Assembly: GCA_964612295.1 (NCBI GenBank)
Contig: CAZTDY010000003.1
Location: 62,001 to 126,000 of the forward strand
DNA from: CAYQJL01 sp964612295
Lineage (GTDB): Bacteria > Eisenbacteria > RBG-16-71-46 > CAIMUX01 > WJJG01
Direction of reading: 5' to 3'
Length of the DNA: 64,000 bases
Shown here: positions 42,483 through 51,275 of the stretch, in pieces
How positions within the stretch are numbered: the first letter of the stretch is position 1
Layout: the number at the start of each line of letters is the position of its first letter
The notes under the pieces: model-generated
What the model saw: the letters and a program-made list of their open reading frames with translations, nothing else
Told to the model about the DNA's origin: nothing
Database searches by the model: none
Program-made: the position numbers and the translations under genes

Positions 42483-44591
42483 CGAACGATCAGGATCGGC
42501 GCGCTGTGCCGCCAGACCTGCTGACCGCCCTGCTCCGTGGGATAGGACCCTGCCAGCTGAATCCAATAGCGCCCGGTCGATAGAGGCACTCCCGACGGAT
42601 CCTGAAGCCGACCGGAAAATCGGCCGGAGCCGATCCGCCGCAAGCCGGCACCGGTCGGCGCCCGGCTTCCGCGGTACTCTCCAATCAACCGGCCACCGCT
42701 GTCGTAGATCCGCAGCTGCGTCAGGGATGTCCGATTGCCAATCCAGGGTCGTGAATCTGATGGCCGCCGGCGTGCAGTCGGTGTAGTGCCCGCCCAGATC
42801 GTAGGCGCGCACGCGCCACCAATATTCCGTATCGGGGTCTAAGAGGTTCGCATCGATGCTGTCGGGCGCCGTGTCGAACCACTGGCTGAGCGTGAGCGGG
42901 TAGAACCCGGGGGTGGTGGCGACCTGCAGCAAGTAGGACAGGCGATCGCCCTCCTCACTGTCCCCATTCAGCTCCCAGTCGAACGCAACCGTCTCGTTCA
43001 GAAGGACGACCTCATCCTCGGCAGGGGAGATCAGCTCGAACGGGTTGGGCGGAACCAGGAACGCACTGCTGTATACGTCCCGGGCATCCTGCAGCGTGCC
43101 GAGGACCTCTCCTCGCTGGCTGCCCGACCAGTTCCCCCGAAGCTCGACAAACACCTCGAGAGAATCGATCCAGCCCAGGAAGTGCGCCGCGTCCACCGTC
43201 GAGGACACGGTTTCGCCGGCTCCATCGACATAGATGGCGCCCGTGTGCGCAAAGAGGTCCGGTTGCGCGGGTCCCCAGGCGCTCGTCGCCCCTTCCACCG
43301 AGAGCGCCAACCAACCGCTGCCCTCGATCGTCACCGTGACCGTGGTGTCCAGAACGCCGGCCGCATTCTGACACGGATCGGGGATCGTCAGCAGTGGGTC
43401 GCCCGAGAAGATGATCTGGGCCGTGTCCAGGCCGTGCACCGACTCGACGCGGAAGGACACATCCACCTCTGCCGGAACACTGGGAAGGACGAGCTCCTCG
43501 CCCGGCTCGAGGCCCTCGACATGAAATCGCGGAATCAACGGGTAGTTGGTGACGAAGCAGTTGCCCGCCTTCAGCGCCTCCACCCATTGATCGTAGGCGT
43601 GGGGCTGTTCCACTCCCTCACGGACGTAGACCCGATACCCCCCAACCGGTGGGGCATGGTAGCTACAGGTGATCGCATCGGTCCCCGAGGCGGGACTGAC
43701 CCGCAAACCGCAGTTGAGGAGTCTGTACCAGTCGTCCAGGAACAGGTCCGGGTTGTTCGAATAGGAGGCCAGCTCGAGCCCATCGAGACTGCCCAGCGCG
43801 GCCATGACGGGAAGCTCGCGGCCCTGGCCGACGCCGGGCCATTCCTCGTCGTCGAAGAACTCCGCTCCGGTGTGAGGATGCGCCAGGGTCATCGCCTCGC
43901 CGTGGCCCGGATTCCACTCTTGATAGGTGAAGGTAAGCATCGGATAGGCGGGGTTCCCGGGAGGACCGCAGCACCAGCCATCGATGAAGTCGTCCAGCCC
44001 CAGCAACACGGCGTGCCCATAGGCCTGATTGCGGAATTCAACGGAGTAGTAAATGATGGTCTCGGGTGTGCTGATTTCGTGAACACCCCCGGTGAACTCA
44101 TGGCCGTTGTCGAGAGCCCAGACCATGGAGAGGTCTTCGGCCTGTGCGATCCGCCACAGACCGTACGGGCTGACCTCAAGATCGACGGGAACGTGGATGG
44201 TGTGGATGTGCGTGTCGCCGCCAAACCACCCGTCCTGTTCCAGATCGAATCGCCGGGGAAGGGTGATCACCACGGTCGTGTCGCTTTGCACATCCCAAAC
44301 GGCTTCGTAGGGTTCGCATTCGAATCCGTGCATGGCCGCGACCTCGGTCTCGCCGGTCGGCAGCTCACAGGTGATGCTCCCGCTTGTATAGAAATAGCCG
44401 CCGAGTCGATCGTGGCTGAGGTAGGTGCTGTCAGGATAGCCGGGGAAGATCTGGCCGAGGGAATCCTCCACGTGGAGTCGGGCCGGCAACGGGTTGCTCA
44501 GGTCGTCCTGGGTGAGAATCGTCACCTGGGCAGCGAGCGCGAGTGTGACCGAGAGACTTGCGCACAGCAAGCAGATGATGATCCAACGCAC
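42479..44591 (-). CDS. CehA/McbA-like metallohydrolase, secreted, with a frameshift near 42747
   Basis: The start is GTG at 44591, with GGAGG 6 nt upstream, then a signal peptide (IIICLLCASLSVTLALA). A PHP-type metal site (GGDTHIHT, about residue 130) and a CehA/McbA-type core follow, then a Fn3-like module with the motif PDTEYWWRVRAYD. At GGG 42746-42748 (CCC on the coding strand) the frame breaks. Unshifted, the protein runs on to 42267 with nonsense sequence, antisense to the neighbour. With one base removed it continues as TWIGNRTSLTQLRIYDSGG and a FlgD-like C-terminal domain, ending at 42479 in a CTAG shared with the neighbour's stop. A sequencing error or a recent mutation are both possible. 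Substrate unknown. Confidence 0.8.
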
Positions 44592-44899
44592 GGCCAACCT
44601 CCGTTTGTCCAAGATGCAGCGGGTGTAGGCTCCCATACCGGGTCCGTCCGAAAATGCTCCCTGGCCTGTGGGCGATCGATCGCACGGGGGGGGATGACGC
44701 CGCCGTGCGCACCCGACCAGCGGACCTCGTTGGGACAGGGACATTGTACCACGAGGGCAAGGAGGAGGAGTTCGGCCGAGGGGCCTCCCCGCTCAGGAGG
44801 AGGGCCTCTCCTGCCGATCTTTCCTGCTGAGATGGGTGAAGCGTTCCGGCATCACGGAGCGCACAGAGACCAGGGAGTACCAAGCCGAGGAGTGAGATC
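44592..44899. other. Divergent spacer of 308 bp
   Basis: Lies between the CehA-like gene and the zinc-ribbon gene. It contains one recognisable promoter element on the minus strand (44743-44751), purine-rich tracts at 44751-44770 and 44796-44802, and a GAGGAG ribosome site for the plus-strand gene at 44887-44892. I see no small gene or RNA. Confidence 0.4.
44743..44751 (-). promoter_or_regulatory. Extended -10 promoter for the CehA-like gene
   Basis: On the minus strand TGGTACAAT combines a TGN extension with a good -10 hexamer (TACAAT). The start would be near 44736, about 145 nt before the GTG. No convincing -35 is present, as is common for extended -10 promoters. Confidence 0.4.
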
Positions 44900-45427
44900 A
44901 TGACCTGCCCGGCATGTGGGCGCGAGCTGACCGAGAAGAAGATCGAAGACATCTTTGTCGATGTCTGCGACCAGGGCTGCGGCGGTATCTGGTTCGATCG
45001 CTTTGAGTTACAGAAGATGGACGAACCTCATGAGGGGGCCGGAACCGAGCTGCTGGACACCCCCCGGCACGAAGGTATCCATGTCGATCACGAGGATGAT
45101 CGGTGGTGCCCCCGCTGCGACGACCGCAAGCTGTTCCGCCACTTCTACAGCGTGAAACGTCAGGTCGAGGTGGACGATTGCCCCCAGTGCGGCGGTATCT
45201 GGTTGGATTTGGGTGAGTTAGCCAGAATCCGCGACCAGTTCGCCACCGAAGGGGAGCGCCGGGAGGCGGCCGAGGCCTACTTCGAGGATGTCTTCGGCGA
45301 AGACCTCGAAAAGATGCGCTTGTCCAGCAAGGAGGCCGAGGAACGGGCCCGCCGGATCGCCCAGGCCTTCAGACTGATCTGCCCGAGTTACTACATCCCC
45401 GGCAAACAACCTTGGGGCGCCTTCTAG
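44900..45427 (+). CDS. Two-domain TFIIB-type zinc-ribbon protein
   Basis: 175 residues with two zf-TFIIB-like units. The first is MTCPACGRELTEKKIEDIFVDVC ... GGIWFDRFEL; the second is RWCPRCDDRKL ... VEVDDCPQCGGIWLDLGEL. Each has CPxC followed by a later Cys pair and the family hallmark GGIW(F/L)D. A charged helix and a short C-terminal tail (YYIPGKQPWGAF) complete it. Proteins of this family are small and cytoplasmic, of unknown role; nucleic-acid binding is often suggested but not proven. The ATG at 44900 follows GAGGAG by 7 nt, and a strong terminator lies just past the stop. Confidence 0.88.
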   Translation: MTCPACGRELTEKKIEDIFVDVCDQGCGGIWFDRFELQKMDEPHEGAGTELLDTPRHEGIHVDHEDDRWCPRCDDRKLFRHFYSVKRQVEVDDCPQCGGIWLDLGELARIRDQFATEGERREAAEAYFEDVFGEDLEKMRLSSKEAEERARRIAQAFRLICPSYYIPGKQPWGAF

Positions 45428-45455
45428 GAGGCTTCGCGCGGTTAGCCTGAATCGA

Positions 45456-45484
45456 AAAGGGGCGGCGGACAAAGCCGCCCCTTT
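45456..45484 (+). terminator. Terminator of the zinc-ribbon gene
   Basis: AAAGGGGCGGC (45456-45466) pairs perfectly with GCCGCCCCTTT (45474-45484) across a 7-nt loop, an 11-bp stem whose 3' arm ends in TTT. It lies 29 bp past the stop codon. Confidence 0.8.
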
Positions 45485-45580
45485 CCACGCAACCTTCCCC
45501 GATCCGCATCCGTACTTCGACTTGAGGCCGGCAAGGTCTGCCCTACCCCCCCTGGCAGGACATCCATTCCGGAGGTCACT

Positions 45581-46681
45581 ATGCGAACGCGAGTAGGAAT
45601 GTTCGTTTCCTTTGCGAGGCTGAGTCTGGTTCTCGGCGCGGCGCTCCTGTTTGCCGCGAGCGCGGGAGCCCACACCGAACAATTCACCTTCGAGGGGGAG
45701 GAGCTCATCCTCGTCAACCTCATCGGTGAGATCAATATCGGCCGAGCCCCCGGAGACCGGTTCGAGGTCGAGGTCGAAGTGCTGGGCGATGACGCCGGCC
45801 CGGATGTCCTCGACTTCAAGAGCCGTGAAGGCCGGGATGCCGAGCTGCTGATCCTCTTCCCTTTGAAGGAGGAGCAGAGCTACGTCTACCCACGGATGGG
45901 CCGGGGCTCGTCCACCAACTTCACCTTCTCGCCCGAGCCTGGCGGGAAATTCACCTGGAAAGACCTCTTCGGGATCGGCAAGCACAAGAAGGTCAAGGTG
46001 CGCGGCAGCGGCAGAGGCATGGAAGTCTGGGCCGATGTGACCGTGCTCGTGCCGGAGGGCGCTACGATCTACGTGGATCACGGCGTGGGCGCCATCGAGG
46101 CTGAGAATCTCGCCGCGAATCTCCGGCTCGACATAAACAGTGGGCCCATCGACGTCCGTCAAACAAAGGGGTCGGTCGATGTCGATACCGGCAGCGGATC
46201 GGTCAGCATCGACGGGGTGACCGGAAAGGTCTCCGTCGACACCGGCAGTGGCTCGGTCGACGTCATTGATTGCACGAGCAAGACCATTCTCGTCGATACC
46301 GGAAGCGGATCGGTCACCGCGCGCGACCTGATCTGCGAAGACATGGACATCGACACGGGCAGCGGGGGCGTTCACGCGCTGTCCGTCACCGCGAACGACG
46401 TGCGGATCGACACCGGCAGCGGATCGGTGCGGCTCGAACTGGACCGCATGGGTGACGGTGACATCGACATCGACACCGGTAGTGGCGGGATCGACCTGAA
46501 GCTGGCCCCCAACGCATCCGCGCAGGTGGAAGCCTCCACGGGCAGCGGCGGCATCGACGTTGATCTGGACGGAGTGCGCCTTCGCAAACGCCGGAGCGAT
46601 GATGTGTCGTTCAGGGTGGGCGACGGCGACGCCTTCGTCAGATTGGATACAGGTAGCGGGGGGATCCGGATCTGGCAGTAG
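45581..46681 (+). CDS. Exported DUF4097-like beta-solenoid protein with DTGSG repeats
   Basis: 366 residues with a signal peptide (LSLVLGAALLFAASAGA). The first half (about 30-190) is beta-rich, with a basic loop FGIGKHKKVKVRGSG. From about residue 200 the protein is built of eight DTGSG(S/G)(V/I) or STGSGGI turns, spaced 18-21 residues apart except for a final gap of 37. That matches the right-handed beta-solenoid of DUF4097 putative adhesins, one turn per rung. The role is probably envelope-associated; no enzyme motif is seen. The gene stands alone between a strong terminator and a convergent gene. Confidence 0.85.
   Translation: MRTRVGMFVSFARLSLVLGAALLFAASAGAHTEQFTFEGEELILVNLIGEINIGRAPGDRFEVEVEVLGDDAGPDVLDFKSREGRDAELLILFPLKEEQSYVYPRMGRGSSTNFTFSPEPGGKFTWKDLFGIGKHKKVKVRGSGRGMEVWADVTVLVPEGATIYVDHGVGAIEAENLAANLRLDINSGPIDVRQTKGSVDVDTGSGSVSIDGVTGKVSVDTGSGSVDVIDCTSKTILVDTGSGSVTARDLICEDMDIDTGSGGVHALSVTANDVRIDTGSGSVRLELDRMGDGDIDIDTGSGGIDLKLAPNASAQVEASTGSGGIDVDLDGVRLRKRRSDDVSFRVGDGDAFVRLDTGSGGIRIWQ
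46184..46660 (+). repeat. Eight in-gene copies of a DTGSG-coding repeat
   Basis: Copies of a 15-17 bp core resembling GATACCGGCAGCGGATC recur every 54-63 bp inside the DUF4097-like gene, with a last copy after 111 bp. Codon choice is very similar between copies, so the DNA as well as the protein repeats. This may come from recent duplication or ongoing recombination within the gene. Confidence 0.8.
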
Positions 46682-46783
46682 CCGGGACAAGTTGCGCTTG
46701 GCCACCACCCCCTCCTCCGGCCGGCGTTGACTCGCTGTCGGTCCGGATCCAATCCCCGGTGAGGCCGGGATCCAGAGGCGGGC

Positions 46784-47338
46784 CTACTCGCGATGCAGTA
46801 GGTCGACCACGGTTTCGGTGAGCTGCAGGCTGCGCCCGGCCGACAGGAAGTGCGTGCGCGAACGCCGATCCTCCACCCGGACGAATCCCTCCCACTCCAG
46901 CGTGCCGAGATGCACGAGCAATGCGTCGACCGCCCCTGCCGCGCCGACCGCCCGGAAGTCCACGTGATAGGGCGGGAAACAGGTGCCGGTGGTGTGTCTG
47001 AGGAGTGAACGTTCGGCCAGATGAAGGTCGAACTCCCCTAAGCATTCGGTCACCTGCCCTGCAAGGGACGCCCACGCCTCGGCGGGGCCTTCCTCGACGG
47101 CGCCGATCTTCAGGAAGAGCGGGGTCTGTACCATCAGCTGCCTGCAGTGCGGCCCGGTCTTGAGGCCCTCGCCCGGGCTGAGGAGTTCATCGATCGCCCC
47201 CTGTGCAACCGAATCGGCCAGAGCGTCCAATCCGTACGCCGCTTCGGTCGTCTCACACCCGCCCAACCGCGCCACCGTGCCCCCCGCCGAGGACAGGGCG
47301 GCCAGGCACAACGCGGCCAGGGTCATGACGGTGAGCAT
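46784..47338 (-). CDS. Small exported Cys-containing protein, partner of the HEAT-repeat protein
   Basis: No family recognised. 184 residues from the ATG at 47338, with GGAGG inside the end of the upstream gene; a longer frame starting at 47374 would overlap that gene. A signal peptide (MLTVMTLAALCLAALSSAGG) is followed by a mostly helical part with Cys at several sites (GGCETTE, PHCRQL, TECLGE, GTCFPPY) that could form disulfides in the periplasm. It follows the GDD/HEAT-repeat gene by 4 bp, so the two are almost surely co-translated and probably act together. Confidence 0.65.
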   Translation of the reverse strand: MLTVMTLAALCLAALSSAGGTVARLGGCETTEAAYGLDALADSVAQGAIDELLSPGEGLKTGPHCRQLMVQTPLFLKIGAVEEGPAEAWASLAGQVTECLGEFDLHLAERSLLRHTTGTCFPPYHVDFRAVGAAGAVDALLVHLGTLEWEGFVRVEDRRSRTHFLSAGRSLQLTETVVDLLHRE

Positions 47339-47342
47339 CCTG

Positions 47343-50300
47343 CTAGTCCTCCAATCGTTCAAGGGCGTGTTCATAGGTCCCTTTCACCAGCGGATCATAC
47401 TCGTCGCTCATGCACAGCGCGACGTGCGCCAGGGTCTGGGCGTCGCCGAATCGAACCAGCGCGGCGACCGCCTCGGCCCGCACGCTGGGCGCATCCTTCT
47501 CGAGCGCCTCATCCAGGGTCGCCACCAGCTGGCGCCTCGCCTGCCCCCGGGCTCGCAGCGAGACGTCATCGGTGCTGTCGGCCAACGCCGCCGCAAGCTG
47601 ACCCAAGACCTGCGTGCGAAGCGCGGCCTGGCTCTCGTGGGCCGTGAGGCGTTCATCGTTCCAGTTGTGCAGCGATCGGCAGAGCGGATCGATCGCGGCC
47701 ACGGCAAATCCGCGCAGGGCGCGCATCGCGGCCGAACGGACGGTCAGCTGCCGGTCGCTGAGCATCGCGACGAGTGCGCCCACCGAGGCAGTGTCCTTGA
47801 GCGCCGCGATGGCTCCGATCGAGGCAAGGCGACGGCGTTCCTCGTCATCGTCTAAGAACCGCCGGACGGCCGGGGCGGACGACGCCTCCCCGATCTGCCC
47901 AATCGCGCCGAGCAACCTGTTCCAGTGCTTCTTGTGATCCTTCTTGCGCAGCATCTTCTCGAACGGTTCACGGGCCGCTTGGCATTTCAGGTCGCCGAGA
48001 AGCCGGATGACGGTCCGCTGGACATCCTCCTCATCGTCCTCCAGATGCGGCAGGACGAGCGCGATCGCGGTGTCCGGATAGGCGTCGGCCAGCTCCTTGA
48101 TCGCGCGGTATTCGAGCCCGCTCTTCGTTCCGAGTTTCTCGCTCGTCACGTAGATGAGCGCCTCGGGCCCTTTCGCAACGAGAGCCTTGCGGGCCCGGCG
48201 GACCTTCTCCCGCGCGCTGCCCACCTCCCAGAGCGAGGCGGTTTCGAAGAGTTCGGCCACCTCGCGAAGTGAATCCGCGGCGGTGAGAACGATCTCGGGA
48301 ACCGCCTCCCCCGGCAGTTCGACATCTCGATCCAGGTCGATCCCGAGCCCATAGGTCCGCTGGCGCCAGACCGCGCCATCCTGTCCGGGGCCATCGCCCG
48401 AATAGTGATCGCGCCCCTCCAGATCAAGGAAGAGGCCCGCTCCGCAGAACCCGCGGGCCCAGGTGACCGTCCCCTGTCCGACGCCGGGGGTCGCGTAGAC
48501 ATCGTCGCCCAGTGCATCGATGAACACGGCCACCGAGTTGGTGATGCTCATGCCGTGCCCGTCGCTGACCATGTAGTAGTCCTTGCCGCTCTCATCGTAG
48601 AGCCAGCCGATGGACAGATCGTGCGCCGTCCCCTGGGTCACCCCATACTTGCAGACGTAGTGGTCATCGCCGCCTCGGTCCCACAGCGAGCCGGCCGCAA
48701 GATGGATCCCGGCGCCCTGCGAGTACTGCGTGGCCAGATAACGATCGTTGCCCGCCCCATCGTAGAGCACCCCCAGCGAGTACCAGTAGGCGGATCCCTG
48801 CGAGTAGACCTCGCCGTCGTAGAAGTCGTTGCCCGCCTCGTCCATCAGAATGCCGATCCCCCCGCCGGCCCGGGGACGGAACCCGATCGAGAACCCCTGG
48901 GACAACGCCTGGAAGTCGTGCGGCAGAAGCGGCGCATGTAGGTAGTGGCCGCCCGCGCGGTAGATGTCGTTGCCGGTCTCATCGAACAGCAACCCCGTGC
49001 CGAACGTGGATGCAAACCCTTGGGACTGCCGGGCGCAGATATAGGTGTCGTTGTCGTCATATCGAATGGGAACCGCCCCGGTTCCGGGCATGACATGGAG
49101 GCCGGCCTCAAAGGCCCGATCGGGCTGGAGTTCCTTCCCCGGCGGGGCCGACGCCGCACTGGCCGAGACCAGCGCCCCGACCCCGAAGGCCCCCGCTCCC
49201 TGGCAGAGGTTGCGGCCCTCGAAGAGGTCCACGCCGCCGCCATCGAAGAGGAATCCTCCGCCGAAGAAACCTGCTCCCAGCGATCCGTCATCACCGCGGT
49301 AGATGTCGTTGCCCGACGCGTCGGCCAGAACGGCCACTCCTAAGAATCCGCTACCCAGCGCATAGCTGAGACCACGCGCGTCGTAGAAGTCATCCCCACC
49401 GTGATCGATGAGGGCCGCGAAGGGCCATTGCAGATCGCCCAGCGCAGAAGCCACGCGTCCGCGGTACACGTCGTCGCCGCCCGGCTCGATCAAGAAGGAC
49501 ACCTTCGACAGCGCTTCATAGGAGTAGACGTTGTCGCCCGGGCCGCCTACCAGCAACAGTCCCCAGGGCGTATCGAACCAGGCCGACACGGCGCCTTCCA
49601 CACCGGGAAACTCGGCGGGGCCCGTGGGCCAGTCGCACGGCGGAACCTGGTAGGCGAGTTCGCAGAGCCCCTCCAGAAAACGGACCGTCGCCCTCGACAG
49701 CGCCTCTCGATCAACCGCCACCGCCAGATCCAGGACGAAGTCCTCGGTCATCTCGACCGTCGTGTCGACCTGCGTGCCGAATTCAAAATGCAGGGCGCCC
49801 TTGCGCGCTTTGTCGACGGGGTCGTCGCTGTCGCCCCAAAACGCGGGCGCGAACATGAGGAGCTGATCGCGTTCTTCCTGGGTCCAGTTCTCGAACGCCT
49901 GCCTGAGATCCTGCTCGGCCTCACCGGTCGTGCGTAGGAAACGAAGGATGCGCTCATCGAGCGGTCGCACACCGTGAGCGCCGTGGGCGTCGGGCACCCC
50001 ACCGGGACGCATCCCCGGCCAGAAGGTCGGGCGCGCGGGGTCGTCCGAAGCGGCTTCGCAGAGGAGACCCAACCGGCGGGCCAACTCGGCCGGATGGTTG
50101 ATCGCAGTGCGCAGGTGCTCGAGGTTCTCCGCCTGCCAGCCGGGCATCTCCAAGGGGAAGTCGAGCAATCGCTCCACGGTGGCCAGGCGGAAGGTGTCAT
50201 CTTCCGCGTAGAGCTTGTCGAAGCCGAGCTCGCGGGGTTCGATCTCCAGATAGTCGAGCGCCTCGTACAGGACTCGCGCACTCAGCGTGTCCAGTCCGGC

Positions 50301-50420
50301 AATGGTGGGTTGATCGGACCCCTCATCCGCCATGCTGGTGGCCGGCAGCACCCCCGATCCGGCGAGTAAGAAAAACCAGCCCGCCAGGATTGCGCCCCGC
50401 AACAACACGATTCCCCTCAT
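47343..50420 (-). CDS. Exported protein with GDD/GND repeats and C-terminal HEAT repeats
   Basis: 1,025 residues from the ATG at 50420, just after AGGGGG. The signal peptide is ILAGWFFLLAGSGVLPATSMA. A helical N-terminal region leads to about 11-12 repeats (about 285-690) with cores such as IEPGGDDVYRG, ADASGNDIYRG and YDGAGNDRYLA, the same unit as in the PDZ protein at 14467-17013. The C-terminal part (about 740-1020) has HEAT-like helical pairs (ALVLPHLEDDEEDVQRTVIRLLGDL, RRLASIGAIAALKDTASVGALVAML), a protein-binding scaffold. Function is unknown; periplasmic or surface. The domain order (repeat, then HEAT) is unusual. It is co-transcribed with the 184-residue exported protein. Confidence 0.8.
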   Translation of the reverse strand: MRGIVLLRGAILAGWFFLLAGSGVLPATSMADEGSDQPTIAGLDTLSARVLYEALDYLEIEPRELGFDKLYAEDDTFRLATVERLLDFPLEMPGWQAENLEHLRTAINHPAELARRLGLLCEAASDDPARPTFWPGMRPGGVPDAHGAHGVRPLDERILRFLRTTGEAEQDLRQAFENWTQEERDQLLMFAPAFWGDSDDPVDKARKGALHFEFGTQVDTTVEMTEDFVLDLAVAVDREALSRATVRFLEGLCELAYQVPPCDWPTGPAEFPGVEGAVSAWFDTPWGLLLVGGPGDNVYSYEALSKVSFLIEPGGDDVYRGRVASALGDLQWPFAALIDHGGDDFYDARGLSYALGSGFLGVAVLADASGNDIYRGDDGSLGAGFFGGGFLFDGGGVDLFEGRNLCQGAGAFGVGALVSASAASAPPGKELQPDRAFEAGLHVMPGTGAVPIRYDDNDTYICARQSQGFASTFGTGLLFDETGNDIYRAGGHYLHAPLLPHDFQALSQGFSIGFRPRAGGGIGILMDEAGNDFYDGEVYSQGSAYWYSLGVLYDGAGNDRYLATQYSQGAGIHLAAGSLWDRGGDDHYVCKYGVTQGTAHDLSIGWLYDESGKDYYMVSDGHGMSITNSVAVFIDALGDDVYATPGVGQGTVTWARGFCGAGLFLDLEGRDHYSGDGPGQDGAVWRQRTYGLGIDLDRDVELPGEAVPEIVLTAADSLREVAELFETASLWEVGSAREKVRRARKALVAKGPEALIYVTSEKLGTKSGLEYRAIKELADAYPDTAIALVLPHLEDDEEDVQRTVIRLLGDLKCQAAREPFEKMLRKKDHKKHWNRLLGAIGQIGEASSAPAVRRFLDDDEERRRLASIGAIAALKDTASVGALVAMLSDRQLTVRSAAMRALRGFAVAAIDPLCRSLHNWNDERLTAHESQAALRTQVLGQLAAALADSTDDVSLRARGQARRQLVATLDEALEKDAPSVRAEAVAALVRFGDAQTLAHVALCMSDEYDPLVKGTYEHALERLED

Positions 50421-50477
50421 GATTCCCCCTGTCACGCCGGGCCGATGCGGTCGCGCAGGCCCTTCTCGTGATGGCAG

Positions 50478-51203
50478 CTAGGACTCCAGGCTGTTCTCCG
50501 GCAGATATCCGCCCTTGCGACAGCTTTCCACGACCAATTCGACGACCTCTTCGGGCGTATCCACGATCTGCATCAGGTCCGCATCCCCGTCGGAAACAAA
50601 ACCGCCCTCTTCGAGACGTTTCCGAACCCAAGTCTTCAAGTCCGACCAGTGGTCCTTTCCGAAGAGCACGATCGGGAACTGCTCGATCTTCCCGGTCTGG
50701 GTCAGGGTCAGCGCGTTGAGCAGCTCATCCAGCGTGCCGAACCCCCCGGGACAGATCACCGAACCCACCGTGTACTTGACGAACATCAGCTTGCGGACGA
50801 AGAAGTACCGGAAGTCCAGCGAGATGTCCTGGTAAGGATTGGCGGCCTGCTCGAAGGGCAGTTGGATGTTGCAGCCGATCGAGAGCCCGCCGGCCTTCTG
50901 TGCACCGCGATTGGCGGCATCCATCACGCCCGGGCCGCCACCGGTGATCACCGCCAGACCGGCCTGGGCAAGACCGCGCGCGATCTGTTCAACCTGACCG
51001 AAGAGCTGGTCGTTCGGCTTGGTGCGGGCCGACCCGAAGATGCTGACCGCCGGGCCGATCGGGGCAAGTGCTTCAAAGCCCTCGATCAGTTCTCCCAGGA
51101 TCCGCAGAACCCTCCAGGTGTCACTGCGGCGGAAGTCCGCTTCGCCGAAGCGCGGGGACTGAAGCAGACTGTGATCGTCAAGGCGAGGGGCATTGGGCTC
51201 CAT
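50478..51203 (-). CDS. LOG-family (TIGR00730-like) nucleotide-binding protein
   Basis: 241 residues from the ATG at 51203, which has GGAGG 8 nt upstream; an ATG at 51254 is less likely. Rossmann-like fold with the family signatures GGGPGVMDAANRGA and PGGFGTLDELLNAL (PGGxGTxxE). Characterised members (LOG) release cytokinin bases from nucleoside 5'-monophosphates; bacterial homologues may act as AMP or other nucleotide hydrolases. It lies just downstream of the CoA-transferase gene in the same direction, 72 bp apart, with no clear metabolic link. Confidence 0.9.
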   Translation of the reverse strand: MEPNAPRLDDHSLLQSPRFGEADFRRSDTWRVLRILGELIEGFEALAPIGPAVSIFGSARTKPNDQLFGQVEQIARGLAQAGLAVITGGGPGVMDAANRGAQKAGGLSIGCNIQLPFEQAANPYQDISLDFRYFFVRKLMFVKYTVGSVICPGGFGTLDELLNALTLTQTGKIEQFPIVLFGKDHWSDLKTWVRKRLEEGGFVSDGDADLMQIVDTPEEVVELVVESCRKGGYLPENSLES

Positions 51204-51275
51204 CTGAAGGTCCTCCAAACTGGTCCCGGCGCCGATCGACGGGCGCCGTCGCATAGCATGCGCGACCGAACTTCA

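Noticed and set aside
43182..44903. Open frame antisense to the CehA-like gene.
   Set aside because: A shadow of a gene with signal peptide and PHP motif; no support of its own.
46184..46660. CRISPR array.
   Set aside because: Regular repeats lie inside one reading frame and code for a protein motif; spacers are not unique non-coding DNA and no cas genes are present.
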